A DNA stretch of 64,000 bases, taken from Planctomycetota bacterium (GTDB lineage: Bacteria > Planctomycetota > Phycisphaerae > Sedimentisphaerales > Anaerobacaceae). The stretch spans positions 62,001 to 126,000 of the forward strand of contig VRUL01000014.1 of NCBI GenBank assembly GCA_019456145.1, read 5' to 3'. The notes below the pieces were generated by a model. It had not been told where the DNA came from and ran no database searches. It saw only the letters and a program-made list of their open reading frames with translations. This document shows, in pieces, positions 34,687 to 43,118 of this stretch (positions are counted from its first letter, which is position 1; the number at the start of each line of letters is the position of its first letter). Made by a program: the position numbers and the translations under genes.

Positions 34687-35907
34687 ATGGAACAAGATTG
34701 GCCTTGTGAATTCCCCGGTGTCAACTGGCTGGATGAACAGGAGCAGCAGGCAGTATTGGATGTGCTGCAAAAAGGCTCGCTGTTTCGCTACTACGGCCCG
34801 GGAAAACCAACGCACGTTGCTGCTCTGGAAGCCTGCGCGAAGGAATTCTTTGGAGTCAAATACGCCCTGACAGTCAATAGCGGCACCGGGGCACTGATGA
34901 CGGCGATGAGCGCTTTGGGGATCGGGCCCGGTTGTGAAGTGATAGTGCCGGCGTATATGTGGGTGGCTACAATCGGGGCGATTGTCTGCTGCAATGCCAT
35001 TCCTGTCTTGTGCGAGGTGGATGACAGCCTCACTATTGATCCGGCGGATCTTGAAAAGAAAATCACGCCACGAACCAGGCTGATTATTGCAGTGCACATG
35101 TCCGGGGCTCCAAGTGATATGAACGTGATAATGAAAGTAGCCGGCCGACACAACATTCCTGTGCTTGAAGATTGCGCCCAGGCAAGCGGCGGGACATTCA
35201 AGGGCAGGCCGCTGGGCACTTTTGGCAAGATCGGGATTTACAGCTTCCAGATAAATAAGAACATGACTGCCGGCGAGGGCGGCCTGATTGTCACTGACGA
35301 CGAGACTCTCTATATGAAGGCCCTGGCGGCCCACGATTTGGGCGTGCCCTGGAAAGACGCCGAGCCGGACGGCGAGTCCCCGATACATCTCTGGGGGCAA
35401 GGCAGGAGAATGAGCGAACTGTGCGGAGCGGTCGCTAATATTCAGTTCAGGAAGCTGCCCCGTATCGTCGAGCATATGCGCCGGTCCAAGCAGCGAATAA
35501 GACAGGGCTTGGCCGATCTGGAAGGCGCGTCTTTTCGGCGTTTGAATGATCAGGATGGGGATACAGGCCCTGCGCTGGTGCTCATACTGGACAATCCGCA
35601 GCGAGCGAAAGGCGTTGCCGAGAAAGTTAAGAAAACCAGCTCGACGAATGCCTGGCATTTGCCGGACTACGGCCTGCACCTGTACTACAATATCCCCTCA
35701 CTGGTCAACAAAGTGCCGTTGTCGGACGCGGGTAATCCCTGGTCACTGAAAGAAAACACCGAAAGTGTGTATTCATATGAGAAAGGGGCATGCCCTCAGA
35801 GCGATGAACTGTTCGCTCGCTCGGTCCTGATAACGATTCCATCGCGTCTGACGTTAGAGCAGGAGGCTTCATTAGTAGAGATAATCAAGGGTGCTGTGAC
35901 ATCCTGA
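34687..35907 (+). CDS. DegT/DnrJ/EryC1/StrS family aminotransferase
   Basis: A 406-residue PLP enzyme acting on sugars. The PLP-binding lysine is Lys191 in FQINKNMTAGEGG, Asp162 (LEDCAQA) holds the pyridine nitrogen, and NSGTGAL (residues 64-70) binds the phosphate. Members transaminate keto sugars, usually for nucleotide-sugar synthesis, though some act in catabolism. Sitting in an operon with a transporter, an isomerase and a cupin regulator rather than with nucleotidyltransferases suggests a catabolic or inositol/cyclitol-type role. Spacing to the next gene is 20 bp. Confidence 0.88.
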   Translation: MEQDWPCEFPGVNWLDEQEQQAVLDVLQKGSLFRYYGPGKPTHVAALEACAKEFFGVKYALTVNSGTGALMTAMSALGIGPGCEVIVPAYMWVATIGAIVCCNAIPVLCEVDDSLTIDPADLEKKITPRTRLIIAVHMSGAPSDMNVIMKVAGRHNIPVLEDCAQASGGTFKGRPLGTFGKIGIYSFQINKNMTAGEGGLIVTDDETLYMKALAAHDLGVPWKDAEPDGESPIHLWGQGRRMSELCGAVANIQFRKLPRIVEHMRRSKQRIRQGLADLEGASFRRLNDQDGDTGPALVLILDNPQRAKGVAEKVKKTSSTNAWHLPDYGLHLYYNIPSLVNKVPLSDAGNPWSLKENTESVYSYEKGACPQSDELFARSVLITIPSRLTLEQEASLVEIIKGAVTS

Positions 35908-35927
35908 CAGGCAGAAAGAACGTTTGC

Positions 35928-37160
35928 ATGAACTCAAAAGAGCGTATCCTTGCAGCGATCGAAGGCAGGCAGCCCGACCATACACCGCTGACAACCTGGT
36001 GCTTTGGCGCGGCCCCGCCGGAGCATCTTCGCTGGGAACGCAACGGTAAGCCGGTGACGTACTGGTATTCCAAACGCATGGAGCATATTCACACGCTGCC
36101 TCAGGAATGGACTCTGGAAGATGATTTCCGGCGAGTAGAGCAATGGCTTGAATTAGGCATCGACGACATTCTGGATGTATCTTTTCCGTGGAGTCAGGAT
36201 CCGCAGGTGATTCTGACGGACTCGGTCGTCCCGGCGGGTAAAATGGATTCGTGCCCAGTGCTCGTGCGTGACTACAAGACGCCTTCGGGCCCGCTGCGCC
36301 ACGCTATCAGACAAACGCAAGAGGACCCCGGTCCCGGTTGGGTTGTTCAGCCGGGCCATGTGGCGCTGTTTGAGGACTACAACGTACCCCGCGGCCTCGA
36401 GCATGCCGTGAGTATGCCGGCAGACGTACCGGTCACCAGGCATCTATATACCGCGCCTGGCCCGGCCGAGCGCGAGTGGTTCGCTGCGCGTGCGGCCGAG
36501 GTGAGACGATTCGCCGAGGCCAAGGGCGTGTTTGTGCAGGCGTGGTCGGCGTTCGGGATGGATGCGGCTGTATGGCTGGCCGGGACCGAAGGAGCCATAA
36601 TGCTGGCAATGGATACTCCCGATGAGTTCACGCAACTGCTTGACATCATCGCCCAAACGGACTATTCGAGAACAGAGCTGGCGGCACAGACACAGGGGAT
36701 CGATATGGTCGTGATGCGCGGGTGGTACTCGTCCACGGATTTCTGGTCGCCTCGCATGTTCGATGAATATGTATTCGGCCACGTCAAAGAGCTGGCTGAT
36801 CTGGCCCATAAGCACGGCAAGAAATTTGCATACGTTATTACTACCGGTGTAGAGTCGCTGGGACCGCGATTAGCGGATGCCGGTGTGGATTTGCTTTACT
36901 TCATTGATCCTGTGCAGGATAAGATCACCATAGAGAAAGCCAGGGAGCTGTTGGCGGACCGCATCACTCTGGCAGGTGGAACCAGCGCCCTGACCCTGGC
37001 CTCGGGCGACCCCGCTCGCATCCGCAGCGAGGTGCACAAGGCCCTTGAGATCTTCGGACCGACGAATCGGTTCATCTTGCATCCGGTCGATGCGCTCTTT
37101 CCGGACACGCCGTGGGAAGGAATTGAGCAGATGATTAATGCATGGAAAGAGTATTGCTGA
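35928..37160 (+). CDS. Uroporphyrinogen decarboxylase (URO-D) fold protein, methyltransferase-like
   Basis: A 410-residue protein recognised by the URO-D superfamily opening SKERILAAIEGRQPDHTP and the later segment GGTSALTLASGDPARIRSEV. It lacks the PIMRQAGRY-like motif of true heme-pathway enzymes. Related proteins include corrinoid-linked methyltransferases (MtaA/CmuA group), but no His-x-Cys zinc motif was identified, so the activity is uncertain. The neighbours concern sugars, suggesting a role in handling an O-methyl or related modification (inference). Start ATG follows a purine-rich AGAAAG. Confidence 0.75.
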   Translation: MNSKERILAAIEGRQPDHTPLTTWCFGAAPPEHLRWERNGKPVTYWYSKRMEHIHTLPQEWTLEDDFRRVEQWLELGIDDILDVSFPWSQDPQVILTDSVVPAGKMDSCPVLVRDYKTPSGPLRHAIRQTQEDPGPGWVVQPGHVALFEDYNVPRGLEHAVSMPADVPVTRHLYTAPGPAEREWFAARAAEVRRFAEAKGVFVQAWSAFGMDAAVWLAGTEGAIMLAMDTPDEFTQLLDIIAQTDYSRTELAAQTQGIDMVVMRGWYSSTDFWSPRMFDEYVFGHVKELADLAHKHGKKFAYVITTGVESLGPRLADAGVDLLYFIDPVQDKITIEKARELLADRITLAGGTSALTLASGDPARIRSEVHKALEIFGPTNRFILHPVDALFPDTPWEGIEQMINAWKEYC

Positions 37161-37195
37161 CTATTGATATAGCGTAATCGAAGGAGAGTATAGAA

Positions 37196-38521
37196 ATGTC
37201 TGAAGAAGGTAATGCTTTGTCGATGCGGGTGGCGGTTGCTTCTGTTTCGAGCCCTTTGGAGGTCGGCGCCGACCGCGCGCCGCAAGCGGCGGATGATCTT
37301 GCAGCTTTGCTTAAAGAGGCAGGCTGTGAGATTGTCAGGCTGGGTACAATCGATACTGCTGAAAAGGCCGTAGCCGCCGGGCGCACAATGGCCGAGCAGC
37401 ACGTATGTTGTGCAGCCCTGACAGCGACGAGCTGGTACGAAGATTATCTTGTACTCGATTTGCTTGAAGAATGCAGCGTGCCTGTGCTGCTCTGGTCATT
37501 GCCTGGTATGGAGACCGGGGCTCTGTGCGGCTGCCAGCAACTATCCTGCTACCTCAAACAGCTCGGTCGGCCCTACAGATGCGTTTACGGGACCTTTGAA
37601 GCACAACAGCAACGACAACAGGCCCTGGTATTCGTGCGCGCGGCGGCTTTGATGCGGCGGCTACGACGGGCGCGGATCGGATTCGGCGGCCATCATGTTG
37701 CCGGTATGACTGAGACCGCAGCGAACGAGATCATTCTAAAAAAAGCTATTGGTCCCCGCATCGTCCCTCTGGATGTGCCGGGATTGCTCAGCCGGGTTGC
37801 AGAAATGACAGACGGCGAGGCTGCAGAATTTTGGCGGCAAGTCTGTGCAAAAGCAGCAGATTGCAAAGTCTCGCAAGCTGACGGTCTGGATTCGATGAAG
37901 ATGTATCTGGCGATGAAGGAGCTTGTCGTGCAGCATCGTTTGGACGCACTGACCGTCGGCTGTTACCCGCACCTGATGGGACGGGTATGCCTGGCTGCGT
38001 CGTTGCTGGCGGATCAGGGTGTTCCATTTGCGTGCGAAGGCGACGTGAACGGCGCCGTCGGCCAGCTAATGCTGTCCCTGTTGACATCAGAGCCGACACA
38101 TAACACCGACTGGCTTGAACCTCTCGAAGACGGAAGTGTTGTTCTCACTCACTGCGGCTCGGGTTCGTTCTCGCTGGCCGAAGACCAGAGCGGGATTACA
38201 CTGGCGCCGGTTCGCCTGATGGACCAGGGAGTCTGTGCGTTGTTCACCGCCAGGCCGGGGCCAGTGACATTGATCAACGTGATAGCATGCGCAGACCGCT
38301 ATCAGATTGCCTTGTTGGAGGGGCAGGCCGTATCGACGGACATGGTCTTTCCGGGCAATCCTCTGCGCGTGCATTTTTCGCAACAGACGTCGGACTTGAT
38401 CGACTGGATTCATAACGAAGGCGTGGGCCACCACTGGATGGCCGGTTATGGACACTTCGGCGGTGAAATCAGGCAGTGGTCCTCGATAGTCGGTAATTCT
38501 GTTCGTTTGATCGAGCCTTAA
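37196..38521 (+). CDS. L-fucose/L-arabinose isomerase-like protein
   Basis: A 441-residue cytoplasmic protein resembling the FucI/AraA-type isomerase group: AAILLKEAG-like opening with ALTATSWYEDYLVLDLLEE, VLLWSLPGMETGALCG, and the C-terminal segment GSVVLTHCGSGSFSLAED. AAGGAGAG precedes the ATG. These proteins interconvert aldose and ketose forms using a divalent metal. It follows the URO-D-like gene by 35 bp and precedes the symporter by 55 bp, in an operon that probably imports and breaks down one sugar-like compound. Confidence 0.8.
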   Translation: MSEEGNALSMRVAVASVSSPLEVGADRAPQAADDLAALLKEAGCEIVRLGTIDTAEKAVAAGRTMAEQHVCCAALTATSWYEDYLVLDLLEECSVPVLLWSLPGMETGALCGCQQLSCYLKQLGRPYRCVYGTFEAQQQRQQALVFVRAAALMRRLRRARIGFGGHHVAGMTETAANEIILKKAIGPRIVPLDVPGLLSRVAEMTDGEAAEFWRQVCAKAADCKVSQADGLDSMKMYLAMKELVVQHRLDALTVGCYPHLMGRVCLAASLLADQGVPFACEGDVNGAVGQLMLSLLTSEPTHNTDWLEPLEDGSVVLTHCGSGSFSLAEDQSGITLAPVRLMDQGVCALFTARPGPVTLINVIACADRYQIALLEGQAVSTDMVFPGNPLRVHFSQQTSDLIDWIHNEGVGHHWMAGYGHFGGEIRQWSSIVGNSVRLIEP

Positions 38522-38576
38522 TCCAAAAGGGCCAGCCGGTAGTCGCAATCAAGTGCTGGATAGCTGAAGGAAACAT

Positions 38577-40367
38577 ATGGATACACTGGACATCAGCCAA
38601 ATAGCGGTATCGACAATCGACCTGGTCATCATCGGCGTGTACCTGATCGGCATTCTGATTGCAGGCATCTACCTTACGCGGCTTGCCTCGCGCAACCTCG
38701 ATTCCTATTTTCTGGGCGGGCGACAGATTCCGTGGTGGTTCCTGGGTCTTTCCGGTACGGCATCCTATTTCGATGTCACCGGAGTGATGTGGACAATCGC
38801 CTTTGCATACATTATGGGCCAGCGATTCATGTGGCTGCAGTGGGAGTGGGGCTTTGTGATGATGGCCTTTTTCGCTGCTTATATGGGCAAGTGGCTGCGG
38901 CGCAGCAAAGTGATGACAGGGGCCGAATGGATGGTGGTTCGTTTCGGCTCGGGCCCGGCTGGCGAATTTGCAAGGACGGCTTACGCGGTGCTGGCGGTCG
39001 TTATTGCGGTGGCGTTTATCGGTTTTGCCGAATACGGCTGCGGTCACTTCCTGCATATGTTTATCCCGGCCGTCAAACCCCACACACTTGCCGTGTGTCT
39101 GATGGCGGTGACTGGGATCTATACGCTCTCGGCAGGTCTGTTCGGAGTAGTGCTGACTGATTTCATTCAATTTTGCATTATCCTGTTGGGTTCCGGCATC
39201 CTGATCGTCAAGGCCGTGGGGATGTCATCCTACGAGGCCGTGGCCGCTGAGGTCCCTGGCGAGTGGTTCGGCTTTGCCCCGATGTGGCACTGGGATCACT
39301 TGGAGAAATGGGAGCTGACCAGTGGTTTTTCTCTTTTCGCTGTTATGACAATGGTATGGGTCGTCAAGGGCATGTTCCTGTCGGTCGGAGGGCCGCAGCA
39401 ATTGTATGATATGCAGCGTTTCTTGGCAGCACGAAGCCCGCGGGATGCGTGCAAGGCGGGCATGTTGTGGGGCGTTGCCATGACGCCGATGTTCATGGTG
39501 GCAGTGGCGGTTGCAGTGATAGGAATCGTCAAGTGGGGTGGAAACCTCGAACACCCCGAGTATCTCTATCCTGTGGTCATTGGTACCCTGCTGCCGGTAG
39601 GAATCAAAGGGCTGGTGCTTGCCGGCCTACTCTCAGCCTTTATGTCAACATTTTCGTCCACCGTCAACGCCGGCGCCGCCTACTTAGTGCGAGATGGCTA
39701 TCAAAACTTCGTGCGGCCCAAAGCATCATCGAGGGAGTTGGTTCATGTCAGCCGGGTCGCCAGCGGGCTGATTATCGTCGCTGGAATCCTCGTCGGCTTG
39801 CAGGCCAGAAATATCGACAGCATCTTCTCCTGGATCATGATAACGCTGGGTACTGCAGTGCTGATGCCGAATGTGCTGCGGTGGTTCTGGTGGCGTTTCA
39901 ATGGAATCGGCTATGCGGTGGGGACACTCGCCGGGGTGATAGCATCGCTGGCCGCGGCCGTCTGGTTCAGTGACATTCCCATTTACTGGAGTTTCCCTGT
40001 GCTTTTCGGAATCAGCACTGTATCCAGCGTGGTAGCCACGTTGCTGAGTCCCGCCGCGGACATGGCGACGCTTCGGGAGTTCTACCGGAGAATCCGTCCG
40101 GCTGGTTGCTGGCAACCGGTGAAAAGAGCAATCCTTACAGACGGAGGAAAACTGCATCAGGACAGTTTTGGCATTGACATCCTTGCCGCACTAATAGGAT
40201 CCGTGGGCCTGCAAGCGCTCTTCCTGACGTCCTCTTACGCGTGCACCCATCAATGGCGCGCCTTTGTAATGGCGATCCTGGTTATGATCGGCTGTGGGAT
40301 TGCCCTGTATTTTCTATGGTATAAGAATCTGCCCGACGCCAAAGAAGATATGGAAATGACTCCTTAA
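38577..40367 (+). CDS. Sodium:solute symporter (SSS family)
   Basis: A 596-residue membrane transporter with about 13-14 hydrophobic segments. The N-terminal SRNLDSYFLGGRQIPWWFLGLS is typical of the family, as is GLFGVVLTDFIQF. It lacks the large insertion seen in the symporter at 58-1860. As the last clear member of the operon starting at 34111 it probably imports the compound processed by the isomerase, the URO-D-like protein and the aminotransferase. Substrate unknown. Confidence 0.92.
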   Translation: MDTLDISQIAVSTIDLVIIGVYLIGILIAGIYLTRLASRNLDSYFLGGRQIPWWFLGLSGTASYFDVTGVMWTIAFAYIMGQRFMWLQWEWGFVMMAFFAAYMGKWLRRSKVMTGAEWMVVRFGSGPAGEFARTAYAVLAVVIAVAFIGFAEYGCGHFLHMFIPAVKPHTLAVCLMAVTGIYTLSAGLFGVVLTDFIQFCIILLGSGILIVKAVGMSSYEAVAAEVPGEWFGFAPMWHWDHLEKWELTSGFSLFAVMTMVWVVKGMFLSVGGPQQLYDMQRFLAARSPRDACKAGMLWGVAMTPMFMVAVAVAVIGIVKWGGNLEHPEYLYPVVIGTLLPVGIKGLVLAGLLSAFMSTFSSTVNAGAAYLVRDGYQNFVRPKASSRELVHVSRVASGLIIVAGILVGLQARNIDSIFSWIMITLGTAVLMPNVLRWFWWRFNGIGYAVGTLAGVIASLAAAVWFSDIPIYWSFPVLFGISTVSSVVATLLSPAADMATLREFYRRIRPAGCWQPVKRAILTDGGKLHQDSFGIDILAALIGSVGLQALFLTSSYACTHQWRAFVMAILVMIGCGIALYFLWYKNLPDAKEDMEMTP

Positions 40368-40618
40368 ACCTACCTATACCTTTTTAAGATTCAGAAAACA
40401 GAAAGAACCTTCGAGACACAGCTCTAAGAGTATGCGATCAGGATTAGTAGGGCCAGGTCAGGAATATTCTGTCCTTCCTCCCGCTAAATAGAAGGTTTGA
40501 ATTGACGTCAACTATCTTCCACGCTACACTTCTCTTATCGCTCTTTTTTATGAAATACAAGTTGTATTAACTGGTTACCAATTTGTCCAACTTTGAAAAT
40601 GGAATTGGAGGAACAATC

Positions 40619-41605
40619 ATGATTGAGCCAAAAACAAAACAATCACACCCGATATCGAGACGTATGTTTTGCCGCTCGGCGGTTACTGCGGCTGCGGCGA
40701 TTTGCTCTGCCCGGCATTCCTCTCTGGCAACAGGCATAAAAAATAAAGTAAAATTCTATAAAAATCTGGGACATGGTCACATTGGCGTCAGGGCCAACCA
40801 GCAACAAGCCTTAGCCTATGCAGCCAAATATGGTTTTGACAGTATCACCCCAAACCTGGGCGAATTTGAGAACAAATCCTCTGCGGAGATTCGCGACTGG
40901 GTCGAGACCATGAAAGTAAAGGGAATTCGATACAGCTCAAGCGGTTTACCCGTTCAGTTTCAAAGAGACCATGAACAATTTCAGAAGGGCCTGGCCCGGC
41001 TGCCTAAGCAGGCTAATCTCTTGAGACAATTGGGCGTCGATCGTATGGCGACCTGGATTACGCCCGGTCATAATGAACTGACATACCTGAACAATTTCGA
41101 AAAACACATGAAACGATTACGGGAAGTGGCAAAGGTCCTTAGAGACAGTAACATCCGGCTCGGCCTGGAATTCGTAGGGCCAAAAACATCTCGGCTGCGT
41201 TTCCGTTTTCCTTTTATCTGTACCCAGTTGGGTATGACCGAACTCGTGAAGGCAATTGATACTGGAAACGTAGGGCTCTTGATGGATAGCTGGCACTGGT
41301 ACACCTCACACGGCACAGTCCAGGAACTGCTTCAGCTATCGAACAAAGACATAATCCACGTTCACGTAAACGATGCTCCAGCCGGCATCCCAACCGACCA
41401 ACAAGTCGATAACCGACGCAAGCTGCCGGTAACCACATCAGTGATTGACTTGAAGGGATTTATCAACGCCCTGGCGAATATTGGTTACGATGGCCCTGTC
41501 GAATGTGAACCCTTTGATCAGGAACTTAGAAGGATGGAGGACAATGCCGCTCTGCAAAAAACCATCGAATCGCTTAACAGGCTTTGGGATCTGATCACAG
41601 TTTGA
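40619..41605 (+). CDS. Tat-exported TIM-barrel sugar isomerase-like protein
   Basis: A 328-residue protein. GGAGGAAC precedes the ATG at 40619. The N-terminus has a Tat signal (SRRMFCRSA). The barrel keeps probable metal ligands: Glu in LGLEFVGP, Asp in LLMDSWHW, His in IIHVHVNDA and Glu in VECEPFD. Export of a sugar isomerase-like barrel suggests work on released or surface-bound sugars. It starts 251 bp after the symporter gene, so it may be expressed separately. Confidence 0.85.
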   Translation: MIEPKTKQSHPISRRMFCRSAVTAAAAICSARHSSLATGIKNKVKFYKNLGHGHIGVRANQQQALAYAAKYGFDSITPNLGEFENKSSAEIRDWVETMKVKGIRYSSSGLPVQFQRDHEQFQKGLARLPKQANLLRQLGVDRMATWITPGHNELTYLNNFEKHMKRLREVAKVLRDSNIRLGLEFVGPKTSRLRFRFPFICTQLGMTELVKAIDTGNVGLLMDSWHWYTSHGTVQELLQLSNKDIIHVHVNDAPAGIPTDQQVDNRRKLPVTTSVIDLKGFINALANIGYDGPVECEPFDQELRRMEDNAALQKTIESLNRLWDLITV

Positions 41606-41679
41606 ACAAATCCTGTGCAAGGTTCGTGTGAACAGAGCGCATCGTGTGAAATATTAACCATTTTTGAAAGGGGGATAAA

Positions 41680-42924
41680 ATGAAAAACATAATGTTCGCA
41701 TCAGTTTTACTTTGTGTACTGCTTCTGAGTGTCACGGCCGGTGCAGCTACGGCGACAGCCACAGAACGCGATTATACCTTCGATGGCAGGATCTCCCGAA
41801 CCGTGCTCGAGAATTATCTTTCGCGATCGATTACTTTCGCCGAGTTGCTCAACGGCGACCGCGTCGAGAAGCAATTGCGAGGCAACATCGGCGACAATAT
41901 CCGAATGCTCACAAATATCGGCGTCAAGTTCGCGGGCCGCGCTATCTACATGTGGGGCGGCGAGAGTCGCCTCGATGGGCTGCTCGAACGGGCCCGCCCG
42001 ATTGTAAAAAAAATCCACGCTGCCGACCCCGATATAGTTCTGCAGGCCGCGGCCTTCGAGATAGTAAGCAAGCAGGTCGAGACACTCAAAGTTCCTAAAT
42101 GTGTCTTCGACGAATTTGACCTCGACTTCGAGAATCGCAACTTCGACTACGAAGCGATGCTCTACCCTGATGGCCACCGCGTAAATCAATGGCGCACCGG
42201 CTCATCCGTCCCCGATATGAGCAAGCTCGAGACTCGCATGTGGTTTTTCTATCTCGCCGCTCGTTTCATCGACATCGGCGTCGAGGCCATACACTTCGGC
42301 CAGGTCGAGATCATGGACGACCGCGACACGGATCGCCGTGGCTGGCGCGACATGATGGCTCGAGTCCGCAAATACGCCGCCAAAAACGCCAGACGACATT
42401 TCCTGCTCGCCGATGCACACGTCCCCAGCGGCGGCATCGTCCACAACGGCAGGCTCTTGTTCGACTTTCACTCCTTTCCCCTGAGGATCGATGAGGTTGT
42501 CACCAAGCCCCAAAAGGGCGTCTTGAAAGTCGGCTACCTGGACAGCATCTTCAATCGCAGCAAAGGCGGTATCACCCCGAGTGGATGGCGATGTGACAGC
42601 CTGCCCTATATCGTTGAACTGGACAACTTCGGCTCAAGCCGCAGGCCAGGCCAAAACATCGGAATGCACTATATATGGGGCTACGACGAAATCTGCTGGT
42701 TCGCTCACCAACCCGCCGAATACCGCAACTCCTGGCTAAAGTATGCCTGGGACTGGATCCGCCGACACGATCCCAACGGCTACCTCCAAATGCCCGGCAG
42801 CAGAACTTTGGCCAATCCCGTTGGAAACAAGAACTGGTACTGGGCCAACACCCCTTCCAAAGCCGTCCCCACCGGCTTCGGACAGGAGCAAACTATAAAA
42901 GCAATCTGGGCCGGAGACAAATAA
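41680..42924 (+). CDS. Exported protein of unknown function, TIM-barrel hydrolase-like
   Basis: A 414-residue protein with a signal peptide (TAGAA) and GGGGG-like ribosome site. I cannot assign it to a known family. Acidic clusters at FDEFDLDFENRNFDYE and FGQVEIMDDRD sit where barrel glycosidases often carry acids, followed by VKVGYLDSIF and a Trp-rich C-terminal part (NKNWYWANTP). Codon choice is more C-ending (CGC, GAC, ATC) than in nearby genes, which hints at different origin or expression. It lies between a sugar isomerase and esterase/glucanase genes, so polysaccharide breakdown is likely but unproven. Confidence 0.7.
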   Translation: MKNIMFASVLLCVLLLSVTAGAATATATERDYTFDGRISRTVLENYLSRSITFAELLNGDRVEKQLRGNIGDNIRMLTNIGVKFAGRAIYMWGGESRLDGLLERARPIVKKIHAADPDIVLQAAAFEIVSKQVETLKVPKCVFDEFDLDFENRNFDYEAMLYPDGHRVNQWRTGSSVPDMSKLETRMWFFYLAARFIDIGVEAIHFGQVEIMDDRDTDRRGWRDMMARVRKYAAKNARRHFLLADAHVPSGGIVHNGRLLFDFHSFPLRIDEVVTKPQKGVLKVGYLDSIFNRSKGGITPSGWRCDSLPYIVELDNFGSSRRPGQNIGMHYIWGYDEICWFAHQPAEYRNSWLKYAWDWIRRHDPNGYLQMPGSRTLANPVGNKNWYWANTPSKAVPTGFGQEQTIKAIWAGDK

Positions 42925-43118
42925 CACATTCGGCCAAAACCCCGTCGCTCATGTCGAGCAAAGCCGAGGTCGTAAACGCACCTTTGGTGGGAAAAGTGAT
43001 ATACAATATGCCTTTTCGGGCAATAAAAAAAGAACTCACTATTTAACGCAAGTCCCTTATTAACAATGAATAGCAAGAGTTCATTTCATATCTACGACCT
43101 GATTAGTATGCGCGCCCA

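Noticed and set aside
34456..35679. 407-codon minus-strand frame opposite the cupin regulator and aminotransferase
   Set aside because: It is the reverse complement of clearly conserved coding sequence; no motif in the translation.
35928..37160. Annotation as uroporphyrinogen decarboxylase of heme synthesis
   Set aside because: It lacks the conserved N-terminal Arg motif of true HemE and lies in a sugar operon.
38469..39170. 233-codon minus-strand frame opposite the isomerase and symporter
   Set aside because: A shadow of the plus-strand genes with a His-rich, low-complexity translation.
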